A stretch of 64,000 nt of DNA from Hirudinaria manillensis (Eukaryota; Annelida; Clitellata; Hirudinida; Hirudinidae), in NCBI GenBank assembly GCA_034509925.1, contig CM067530.1, positions 9,687,001 to 9,751,000 on the forward strand, written 5' to 3'. This document shows positions 17,498 to 27,198 of the stretch, one piece after another. A program made the translations under genes and the position numbers. Each line of letters begins with the position of its first letter. The first letter of the stretch is position 1. Under the pieces are notes generated by a model. That model was not told the DNA's origin and made no database searches. It worked only from the letters and a program-made list of their open reading frames with translations.

Positions 17498-19550
17498 CTA
17501 TTTCGAAAAGTCCATTTTCTTAAGGGGAGTAATGTCCATTCCCTTGTCCAAATATTTCTTTATTAGATTTTTACCTTTGATCAGTTGTTCCTGTTCTTTC
17601 GAGGATATCCATTGATACATCTTATCGAGGTGCTCTTTGTCGTACTGCTTTTCGAAGGCATCAGCATTCTTTTTCTCGTTCTAAAGATTTTGTGCAAAAT
17701 GTTTAACAAAGTCTAAAATGAATAAGCAAAAAAATAAAAAGAAAACCGAGCTTATTAAAGCTTTATTTAGACAGAAAGTGAAATAAATACCTCTAATTTC
17801 TTATTGTACTCATCATTTTCCAATGCTGTGGTCATGTTCTTTTTCTTTTTTTCCTCGTCCTCATTTTTCATGTCACAGTCCATCTGCAGTCTTACTTCAT
17901 AGCACAACTTCTCTTCAAGTTCGTGATCACAACGGTTCTTTAGCTTGTTCTTAACCTGTTTATATGATCGGAGATTCATACAGTAGAATCTATAATCTTT
18001 AGGAATTGCCAACGCACTTGCTCATCCCAAGCCTTAACTAGATTCATGTAGTTTTCTTTTCTTTTCTGAGCATCTATGACTCCATCTCTTTCCCAGGCCA
18101 TTGCTTCTCTTTCATACAAGTCAGTATACCATCTATCTCTCACTCCTACAGGATCCAATTCGTAGAACCATTCCTTAGTTTTTTCCACTATCAGATCGAA
18201 ACGCTTCTGCCTAAGTCTAAAGATGAACAGGGTGGTATCAATTATTCATGATATATTTATTAATTAACGATCGTGATCATTGATTTTTTTAAGATGAAAT
18301 TCATGAAGGTGCCAGATAAAGAGAATACAAACTCTTCCTGTTTTTGAGAACTGTGTGTCATATCCTTGTACATTTGTCTTTTTGTCTCGAGAAAAATCTC
18401 GGCTTCCTCATCTTCCATCTGAAGGGCCAAAGAAATTTTGTTTTCTAATTTAAGACAGGATTGGTTTAATTGGAAATATTTATCAGGGATACTGATAGCA
18501 GAAACTTAATACTGAAAAAATAAATAATAAATCCAATGCAAAGACATTCTAACTGCTTCCAGATTTATGTTAAACTGTCTCAATTTTTCCTTTCTTTGAA
18601 TTTCCAACCGATTTTCATGATCTAATTGTCTCCGTTTTTCGAAGTTTTTTAATTTCTTTTCTTTCTGCTCTTTTTCAAATTCTTTTGACAAGCAGAGAAT
18701 TTCTTCCGCCCATGCCCTTTCCTCAATATCAAGTTTCTTCTGCCTTTCCAAATTTAATTGGACGCTGAAACAAAGAGCGGGAATATGATATGATGAAAAT
18801 GAATGAAAGCAAACGAGTGAAACAAGTTAAAGTCACTTTACATCTTGATGTTGTCGTCGTTGACCTCCATTCTCAATTGCCTCGATTTGTCCTTCCTTTC
18901 AGTGTCTTTCTTTTGCTCTCTTGCCATGAACTTAAGTTCCATCTGAGCTTCACGAACTTTGTTCTCTTCTTGAATATTTCGATTTTCCTTAATCTGGTCC
19001 TTGTTTTGTTGCAAGATGTCCACCAAACAAACAGCTCTCTAATTAAACGCGTCAATTTATAATCCTCGTCTTGCACAATTTTAATTCAAGCGAGATGTTT
19101 CCAGGACATAGCAGTTATTTAAAGCATATTTAAAACTTACGCTAAAGACTTTATTTTCATGGAAATTTCGTTTCAGAATTTCTTTGGCTTGATCAATTAT
19201 CGATCTTCTCTGTTTAGCTTTCTCCTGGCAATACTTAAGATCTATTTGTAACTTTTCACATTCTTTGATTTGTTCTTTGCATTCTTTATCTCTTTCTTTC
19301 TCCAGAAGGCATTCGGTGCAATTAGAATCCTCGGTGTAAAAGGATACCGCTGTTGTTAATTAATTATCCATTTACGTCAAAATAGATCACTTACTTCTTC
19401 AATGGTGGGCTTTGGAACATCGAGAATTTCAATAGGTTTAGCACGCTTCTTCAGATCAGAATATTTCTTTTGGTCTAGAATCAAATTATTGCAATTCACA
19501 AAATCCCATTCCAAGAATCCGACCAACTTCTCCAGCCTTTTCTGTTCCAT
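17498..19550 (-). CDS. Coiled-coil protein of the axonemal TPH/CFAP type
   Basis: Eight exons on the minus strand: 19395-19550, 19141-19329, 18842-19038, 18554-18764, 18333-18418, 18018-18216, 17791-17955, 17498-17680, giving 461 aa. Almost the whole protein is charged alpha-helix/coiled coil rich in E, K, R and Q, with short non-helical N- and C-termini (the end is PLKKMDFSK). Such proteins (MNS1, CFAP53, CFAP45, CFAP210, trichoplein) share the trichohyalin-plectin homology region, and several are microtubule inner proteins of cilia. I cannot name the orthologue. Exon 6 has tandem acceptors six bases apart (before 18216 or 18210), which would add or omit two residues. The exon 2 start at 19329 was chosen because it alone keeps the coiled-coil frame. 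It could be another long coiled-coil family. Confidence 0.75.
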
Positions 19551-20312
19551 TTTATATCAGCGTGGAAGCAGACGCGGAGTCGAAAATTTTAAAAATGAAA
19601 ACAAATATTGGATCTGAAAGGGTATTACTAATCGCAAATTAATTTTAAATACGTAATGAAATTTGAACACTAAAACAATGACTTTTTACATCACAAATAA
19701 AAATAATTTTTTTCTCTCTTTTAACCCTCAGGTTGAAATCTTCAAAAGTCACTTGCAAATTAAATCAGTCAAACCAACTCAACATTTATTCCAAGTCAAA
19801 CCGGGTAAATGGCATCATGTCATGGAGAATAAAATGTCCACAAAATGCCTAATAAAATAAGAATTCGAAAAAGGGCAAAAGCTCAGAATCTATTTAATAA
19901 ACTTTAAATTTGCAGCACAAAGCAAATTAGCCATGTCTGATGCAATGAAATGATGACATTACCACTAACCATTGATTGCAATAAATAATAATTATTAAAA
20001 AAAACACAAATAGGTTAAAATTCCCTCAAGCTCAACCAATTTATAACTTTAATACATCCGACCTTCCCATTGCACATAACATAAAAATGACTCAATAACT
20101 TGAGTAACATTCTAGTTTCATAAAAATATCAAAACTTGGCTTTTTGTTAGATGGAATAGCATCATGGAGCTAAGAAATATTAAATGCAATTGAAATGCAT
20201 GTGACGATACACTGAAATATCTGATGTGTGGCAAAAAAGAATCCAATAGATGTGATCTTTTCAAGAATATATCTGGGCCCGTTTGTACTGGAATGAATGT
20301 CTAATTTTGGAG
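19551..20312. other. Intergenic region
   Basis: This is the promoter side of the coiled-coil gene and the 3' flank of the methyltransferase gene. It is AT-rich. A short open stretch at 19663-19860 (+) looks like chance. Confidence 0.45.
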
Positions 20313-21792
20313 CTATTTTCTTCTCCAGACCTGAACATGACTGAAAACAAGCTGAAATTTTCTCTTGCTTTCTCTAATGACCATTGGCAAATTCAAGTCT
20401 TCGACCAGGTCAAAGTTTGGTGAAAGACGATCCTTTATGCTCTCAGCCCCCATGTAATCGACTCCATTTGTTGACTTAAAGCCTCCTATCCAGTTTTCCT
20501 TTATCAACAGAAAATAAATCATCTTACTAATTCTCAAATTTCAAAAGGAAAGATAGCAATGTCTAATAAAAAAATCAAAATGCAAAATAAATAAAAACAA
20601 GTTCAAAACAGTCCACTAACTCTCGGCGTGAAATTTGTGGAGAAAGAATATGGTGAGGCGATGACCAAAATACCAGAAGGAGCAACTAGTTGGGGCAATC
20701 TGTTCAGGAAGTTTTTTGGTGTTTTCAGGCGACAGATTATATTAGAGGCCAGTACGCAATCAAACTGGCCAATGTTTAACGGGAGGCAACAGGCATCACC
20801 ATGTTGAAACTCAGCTTTTCTTCTATCCTTTTGAGTAAAAAAATAATCATGTATTTATCTGTCTACATGCTTCCAAGCAGTATTTCAATGAAATATTTGC
20901 CAAATATTTCAAAGCAACATGGATTATCATTCCATATAGAAAAATTTTAAATGTTGCTTAGGCATTATAAATTCATCCACTGCATGGGTTTTGAAATCCA
21001 ACTTGCAATGCACATTTGCAAAATATGTTGAAACACCCAGTCAATCATTTCCTCAACAATTTTGAGGACTCCCAAACAATTTATATAACTCTGACTTTCA
21101 GAAGAACTCACTACTAACAATGGCAGGATCAATTGAAGCATTACACAATTCATTCAATTCTCCTTCAATTAGGGATGAATAGAGAAGGCTTCCTTTCTCC
21201 TTCAAGATTTGACATGTGTCCACAAATAGCAGGCTGTGATCTAATCCAATCACTCGGTCAAAGTGCCTGGCAAGTTCAAAAGTGGATCGTCCAACTGCAC
21301 ATCCCACATCTAGGGCTCTCTTTAAAAAAAAATATTTGCATGCAATAAGTGTACAAATCTGACTGAATCATCTAAATGTGAAGTGATGAAAAGCATGCAA
21401 TGTTTATAAATTATAAAACATCTACTTTTACATTTTCTCATTAAGCAAATGTCATCACCATTGGATATCAACCTGGCGCAAAAAAAGTAATTATTTTATC
21501 ACTCAACTGCATTCGTTTTACTGTGTTTCACACATAAATCGGCAACTCTTTTCGGAAAGAAAAGAAACTTCTCTTCGATATCATTGGCCCATGGGTCAGA
21601 CAGATCCTTTTTATTGCCGTAGTGGAATAACAAGTACTGATTAAGATAACTCTCAGTTTCGTACAGGTTGACTTGCATTTGTTTTCTCCTTAATGACAAA
21701 TATCTCCATGTTGAAAATATTGCTACGGCGCTTGTGGCCGTGAGGGCGCTGATAGCAATAAGTTTATGATCGACATGGAGAATGGTGCTCAT
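20313..21792 (-). CDS. Membrane-anchored methyltransferase similar to the OvoA C-terminal domain (4-mercaptohistidine N1-methyltransferase-like)
   Basis: Four phase-0 exons: 21508-21792, 21119-21319, 20621-20827, 20313-20498; 292 aa. Residues 11-30 form one hydrophobic helix followed by Arg/Lys, a likely signal anchor. Then comes YLNQYLLFHYG, close to the segment opening the methyltransferase domain of ovothiol synthase OvoA, and the SAM-binding motif LDVGCAVGRSTFELA at 98-112 with acidic residues at the end of the next strand (RVIGLDHS). A segment ASNIICRL and a C-terminal strand pattern QLVFSHVQVW fit a class I methyltransferase. In OvoA this domain N1-methylates 5-thiohistidine; here the sulfoxide-synthase half is absent, so the actual substrate is inferred only. 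The first ATG of the open frame (21963) would add 57 residues in front of the anchor; I prefer 21792 because it places the hydrophobic helix at the N-terminus. Confidence 0.75.
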
Positions 21793-22992
21793 GATCGATA
21801 GAGTTACGTCTCTACACGAAAAGCGATTTATTGATACCGATAATAAATAGTTCCCAATATCTCCCAACTTGTGAACTGACAACGCCCCTCCAAACTTGGC
21901 ACGATATTTACAATCAAAAGGTATGTAAAAGCGAACTTCTAGAAAGAATGTTTTAAAATGCATATAACAAATCTAACAGTTAAAAACATTAACTAGAACA
22001 TGTTATTAAGAATAAAATTTATTTCATAACGTCAAACTCCTATTTACATCCAGCTAATATAGATTCAGAAGTGTTACGACCATTCCCAGATAGTAATCAG
22101 AGTGTGGCAGCAGTTATAAATGCACTTATACCCAATAATTCCTATTAATCTGGGATCCTATAAAAATCTGAGGGCTGATTTCTAGCTTAGTCCTAATGAA
22201 ATCAAATGTAGCCCAAAATGCTGAGAGCTAGCTCAGTTGAAGTATCACAAAAGTCCCACTGCTTCACTCAAATGGCTTGGTTAGATAGAATTCATATATA
22301 GATTCACATCTTTTTTGTAAATGGCGTCAACCCCATTTATCTTTATAAATTTAGTTTAACGAAGCCTCAATATCAAGAAAATCATGGAATCAAGACGTTT
22401 AAGCATTCTTTTCTTTTGTGCTCAAATAACAAAGATAATCCTCAAATTAAAAGATTGAGGTAAACTAACGAACGTATTAGAGCAAGCAGAATAAGAGCCC
22501 ATAAACCACATCAGAAAAATGTTATCAAACAAAGCCAACATTTCAGAGACTAAATTGCAATCTCTGGTGCAAAACATGAAGCAATATTCCCCACCAAAAT
22601 ATCAAACCAAACAAAACAAGCAGAGATTGGACTTGTTATGGACATAACCCGTTCTAGATGTCATTTATAAACAAGAAAATCTGTTAGAAAAGCATTTCAA
22701 TTACATTCTGCAAAATTTCTGAATTAGCAAAGCAAAATGACTTATGCCAAATTTTAACTAGAATGTATGGCTTAACAAATTTACACTCCAATGATTAAAT
22801 CCTGAGAGCTAGTACACATTTCTTCCCTTTCATCTTCCAAACCAGAATTTTGGTCACGTCTAAATCAAACATACGAACAGAAATTCTAAATTTGTCATCA
22901 GCAATTCCACCATAAAAACTGTGTTTCCAAAAGTGAAGACCATTGGAGAGTTGAACTTAAGAAACGGAATACTATACAAAATTCCAAAATCC
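21793..22992 (-). other. 5' flank of the methyltransferase and probable long 3'UTR of the PGRMC gene
   Basis: A minus-strand AATAAA (about 22017-22022) could end the PGRMC transcript, giving a 3'UTR of roughly 970 nt. No coding exon is apparent. Confidence 0.4.
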
Positions 22993-23580
22993 TTAATCCA
23001 GTTTGAGACGATCTGCTTGAGAACTGCCAGGATTGTGTTCTTCTTCAGTGTCTGTATACTCTGTCGGCTCCTCTCCCGGTTTTAAAAGCCGTCCTAAAAA
23101 CTGGAATCTGTCGCTGAATTGGAGCTCCCATTCTTTGATGCTCTCCATCTGGCTGGGAGTCAGATCACTGAGGTCGTCGTAGGTGTCTCTGATGGCATCC
23201 CCCGTCAGGGAAAACGTGCCGAGGCCCCTCGAAGCATCGCGCCCGGCAAAGACTCCATAAGGACCATCTGGCCCATACTGACTTCGTTCTTTTGTCACAT
23301 CGAATACTTTTCCATTGACAGCCATTAAGATTCTGCCATCTTTGTTGTTCAGCTCTCTTAATTGTTCAAGTGTGAAGTCTCGCCTTTTGAGGGGTGGCAA
23401 CGTGTTTTGGTCTGCTAATAATCTGCTGTGTTGTTTTTTTGCTCGAATAATTTTGTATAAAAGAAAGCTGCAAACACACAGCAAAATAACGTTCAGCGGA
23501 TTGCACCATGTGGTACCGTAATTGCCAGCTCCAGCTGATAAACCTTCTGATGACTCCTGAGAATTTTCTTGATTATCCAT
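22993..23580 (-). CDS. PGRMC: Membrane-associated progesterone receptor component (PGRMC1/2-like haem protein)
   Basis: An uninterrupted 195-aa frame, the length of human PGRMC1. It has a short lumenal N-terminus, one membrane helix around residues 29-45, a linker, then a cytochrome-b5-like domain from about 66. YGPDGPYGVFAGRDASRGL (102-120) is nearly identical to vertebrate PGRMC; Tyr108 corresponds to the haem-ligating Tyr113 of human PGRMC1, and Tyr102 to Tyr107. The acidic C-terminus with EEPTEYTDTEEE resembles the phosphorylated tail of PGRMC1. The family sits mainly in the ER, binds haem and supports cytochrome P450s and sterol handling. The coding region has no intron; TTTTTACAG/TTTTAG just upstream (about 23595-23612) suggests a 5'UTR intron. 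The DHX35 gene starts divergently 1.1 kb away. Confidence 0.95.
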   Translation of the reverse strand: MDNQENSQESSEGLSAGAGNYGTTWCNPLNVILLCVCSFLLYKIIRAKKQHSRLLADQNTLPPLKRRDFTLEQLRELNNKDGRILMAVNGKVFDVTKERSQYGPDGPYGVFAGRDASRGLGTFSLTGDAIRDTYDDLSDLTPSQMESIKEWELQFSDRFQFLGRLLKPGEEPTEYTDTEEEHNPGSSQADRLKLD

Positions 23581-24663
23581 GCCAAGCAGACGTCAGTACC
23601 TAAAACTGTAAAAAAAGACCTCGTTTGGGAGAGTTGCTAATGTGTTCTGATCTCGAAAAGCATAACTAGAATTGATAGTGTTTCACACTTTATGATAAAA
23701 AGTTAGAACATGCAGTTTGGTAATACATGAAACAGTAATTTGTAATCGCACCAACTTCATTAATGTAATCCGAGCCGCAAATTTGCAAATAAACACCGAC
23801 GTCCGCCAGTCCCAGGCACGTAATTCGAAAAACAGACAATTACCACCCTCGTCTCTGCATCCACGGCACAGCCGATGTATTAATGTGGTTTTCTAAACAA
23901 ACCCTTTACAATCAAACTGTTTTGAAAACCCGAGTTCTTAATTAATAAAATGAACTAAATTTAATTTTTTGACGCATCTTTTTAATATTTGCAATTAGTT
24001 TGCATCGACGGTTGCAATAAGATGTAATTTCGAAATTGAAATAGCCTATTTTTAAATTTTGTATGTAACAGCAATATTTGACATATTTAACAATTTAGGA
24101 TGTTTTAAAGAATTTTTGGTATATATAGGTAGTTATAACGTGGCTTAAGATTTGAAGGCGATGGTCTACGTGTAAGATTACTGGAGAGTTGTGACTTTTG
24201 ACATTGAAATCGAGCTTTAACCCACTTTCGTGTTGATATTACACAATACAATATCAAATATCAGAAATACCCAAGTCAATTAAATTCTGTGAGTCAATTA
24301 TTTACTTAAGTTATATATTTAGTGACTTGCCCTCCTAATCATCATTTTCGAAAATCATACCTCTTGAATAGGTCGTATAAGATAGATAAGACACAACCTG
24401 ATTTGAATTATCATTAATTACCAGCTGAAATAATCCAGATTAGGTATAATTAAATTATTCTATGTTTGAATATTGTAAATTTGTTATTTAAATACTTTTA
24501 TTACTAACTGTTAAATAGTAATTAAATTAAATTAATTAAATTATATATTCAAATTATTATATTCAATGTTTTTGTTTTCGAAGCGGTAATAGGAGATTTG
24601 CTACGGGATCTCAATCGGGAAAAGATCAATATCAGTCACAAATTACTTACATTGATTTTTGTT
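23581..24663. promoter_or_regulatory. Divergent promoter region between PGRMC and DHX35
   Basis: A head-to-head spacer of about 1.1 kb. The part near 23770-23880 is more GC-rich than its surroundings, with several CpGs, and probably contains the PGRMC 5'UTR/promoter. The rest is AT-rich. No TATA box is convincing. Function as a shared promoter is inferred from orientation only. Confidence 0.35.
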
Positions 24664-26778
24664 ATGTCACGAAAATTTTTAAAACCTCAAGATGATGACA
24701 TTGCCGGAAGCCATTCAATTAGCTTAACCGAAGAAAGAGGAGAAGACAAAGTGATTACTTTCAATAATAACTACAGTCTCTCGATTGAAAAGCAACGACA
24801 AAGATTGCCGATATTTAACTACCGCACACATATTCTTTATCTATTGCAGAAATATAATGTAGTTGTCATCATTGGAGAAACTGGGTGCGGTAAAAGCACC
24901 CAAATTCCACAATATCTGCTTGAAAGTGGTTGGTCCAACAATGAAAAGTGTATTTGCATTACACAACCCAGAAGAATGGCGGCTGTGTCTTTGGCAAAAC
25001 GTGTGGCAGAAGAAAAGGATGTTGAAATGGGTAAGGAAGTTGGTTACGCAGTTAGATTCGAAGATTCATCCAGTGAGAAGACCAGGATAAAATTCGTAAC
25101 AGACGGTCTCTTGATAAGGGAGATAATGATGGACCCATTGTTAACCAAGTACAGTGTTATAATGATTGATGAAGCTCATGAAAGAACTTTAGCCACGGAT
25201 GTGATTCTCAGTTTGTTGAAGAAGATCTTGAAAAAGAGACCTGAGCTTAAAATACTTGTGGCCTCTGCAACCATTGATGCACAAAAGATCATGGATTTTT
25301 TTAATACAAATTCTAGTGGTGATCCGTCTAAAGATACTGTTGCAGCTCTCACTGTAGAAGGGAGGATGTTTCCTGTAGAAATATTTTATTCTGTTGATCC
25401 TGTGCCCAATTATGTTGAAGAAACAATGGTGACAATAATGAAGATACATCGTTCTCAGGATTTTGGCGACATTCTTGCTTTCCTCACGGGTCAAGACGAA
25501 GTTGATGAAGTTGTGAAAGGCTTGAGACTCAGGATGGAAAAGAATGACATGCCTTTGAATCCAGTTCCTCTCTATGCTGGTCTGCCTATGAGAGATCAGA
25601 TGAAGGCTTTTGAAAGAACTTCAAAACACGTCAGAAAAGTAGTCGTGGCAACCAACATTGCTGAAACTTCTTTGACAATCAATGGAATTGTGTACGTAGT
25701 GGACTGCGGCTTCACAAAAATCAGTGCTTTCAATCCTAAGTGTGCTTTGGATTGTCTGATCAAGATACCAACATCAAAAGCATCTGCCATTCAAAGAGCA
25801 GGTCGTGCCGGAAGAGTTAGAAGTGGAAAGGTTTTCAGGTTGTACACAGAAGAGGAATTTGAAAAGCTTCCTGATGCCACTGTGCCAGAAATGCAGAGAA
25901 CAAGCACATCAGGCATGATCCTCCAACTTAAAGCATTAGGAATAGACAGGATTCTCAAATTCGATTTTCTCTCTCCTCCCCCTACTGATACCATGCTTTG
26001 TGGCTTGGAGCTGCTCTATGCATTGGGAGCAATTGATGACAATTGCCTTCTGACTGATCCCATAGGTAGAAGACTTGCAGAATTGCCTTTGCTTCCTCAA
26101 TTTGGTAAAATGCTCCTGATATCTGGAGAGTTAGAATGTTCTGAAGAAGCTGTGATAATATGTGCAATGACTCAGATCCAGAACATCTTCCATATGCCTC
26201 CAAACAGGAAACTGCACGCAGAGAAAGCCCGAAGAAAATTTTCCGTTGCCGAAGGAGATCATCTGACATTGGTGAACGTCTTCAGAGCATTTAGAGAGTT
26301 CAACATGAGTGCCAAGTGGTGTAGGGAGAACTACCTCAACTATAAAGGGCTCATGAGGGCGACAGAATTGGTTGATCGCTTGGCAAAATTTTTGAAGCTG
26401 TTCAAGATTCCACTTATATCTTGCTGTGACAAAATTGAATCAATTCTCAAGTGCGTCGTTTCCGGTTTCTTCTGCAATGCTGCCAGGTATGATCCATCTG
26501 GTGTCTACAAATCGATCAGGGGAAACCATACTCTCCAAGTCCATCCGACCTCAGTCCTCTACACAGAACTCCCAGCAGAGTACGTCGTCTTTAATGAAGT
26601 CGTCCATGCTGGTTCCGACAAAAACTTCATGAGAGACATCACTGTTGTCAAGTTGGACTGGCTGTTAGAAATGGCTCCTCATTACTTTGAATATGGAACT
26701 GATAGGGAAATATTTGAGAAGAGGACTCTAGAAGATTATTCAGCACTTCCAGCACCCAAAAGGATGAAGCTTTATTAA
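24664..26778 (+). CDS. DHX35: DEAH-box RNA helicase DHX35 (single exon)
   Basis: A 704-aa frame (human DHX35 has 703). ATG 24664 is the first ATG of the open frame and starts MSRKFLKP. Motifs in order: Walker A GETGCGKS at about 71-78, motif Ia TQPRRMAA, DEAH at 169-172, SAT at 201-203, LTGQDEVD, motif V around TNIAETSLTI, motif VI QRAGRAGR at 377-384, then the winged-helix, ratchet and OB-fold regions of the DEAH/RHA group. WCRENYLNYKGL and the short C-terminus after the OB fold fit DHX35 rather than DHX8, DHX15, DHX16 or DHX38, which have extra N-terminal domains or different tails. DHX35 associates with catalytic-stage spliceosomes. No intron interrupts the coding region, unlike most neighbours, so a retro-derived or intron-stripped locus is possible. 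The 3' end converges on M13 copy 1, 420 bp away. Confidence 0.95.
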   Translation: MSRKFLKPQDDDIAGSHSISLTEERGEDKVITFNNNYSLSIEKQRQRLPIFNYRTHILYLLQKYNVVVIIGETGCGKSTQIPQYLLESGWSNNEKCICITQPRRMAAVSLAKRVAEEKDVEMGKEVGYAVRFEDSSSEKTRIKFVTDGLLIREIMMDPLLTKYSVIMIDEAHERTLATDVILSLLKKILKKRPELKILVASATIDAQKIMDFFNTNSSGDPSKDTVAALTVEGRMFPVEIFYSVDPVPNYVEETMVTIMKIHRSQDFGDILAFLTGQDEVDEVVKGLRLRMEKNDMPLNPVPLYAGLPMRDQMKAFERTSKHVRKVVVATNIAETSLTINGIVYVVDCGFTKISAFNPKCALDCLIKIPTSKASAIQRAGRAGRVRSGKVFRLYTEEEFEKLPDATVPEMQRTSTSGMILQLKALGIDRILKFDFLSPPPTDTMLCGLELLYALGAIDDNCLLTDPIGRRLAELPLLPQFGKMLLISGELECSEEAVIICAMTQIQNIFHMPPNRKLHAEKARRKFSVAEGDHLTLVNVFRAFREFNMSAKWCRENYLNYKGLMRATELVDRLAKFLKLFKIPLISCCDKIESILKCVVSGFFCNAARYDPSGVYKSIRGNHTLQVHPTSVLYTELPAEYVVFNEVVHAGSDKNFMRDITVVKLDWLLEMAPHYFEYGTDREIFEKRTLEDYSALPAPKRMKLY

Positions 26779-27198
26779 GACTGTTATTTTGTTTTGAATT
26801 AATGTAAATATCTTTTAACAAAGTTTTGTTATTTTTTTAACCAAGATGCATAGCAACATCTATGTTTATAAATAATTTTTGTGCCTATAACTTGTTACAA
26901 ATGCTTAAGCTTTTCTTAATTTAATTATCCTTAAGGGAATGTTTGGCTATAAAAACATGTTTTATTTTTCATGGACAAACGTTTAATGGTCTAATATTTA
27001 ATTTCATGCAAAGTTTCATCAATAATTTTAAGGAAATTCCGAAATATAGTTATGATAATGTTGAAAAAACGACTAAAAAGGTTTAAAAATCCTTTCACCG
27101 GATCAAGACGTAAACATAAACAAAGCAAGTTCGTTTTTAGTGAGGAATTATGATTTTTAAAAAAATCTTCAAATAAAATTCCCGTTTTTGACTTCCAT
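26779..27198. other. Tail-to-tail spacer of DHX35 and M13 copy 1
   Basis: AT-rich 3' flanks of both genes. The minus-strand AATAAA at 26961-26966 lies about 230 nt after the stop of M13 copy 1; a plus-strand AATAAA near 27174 could serve DHX35, so the two 3'UTRs may overlap. Confidence 0.4.
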
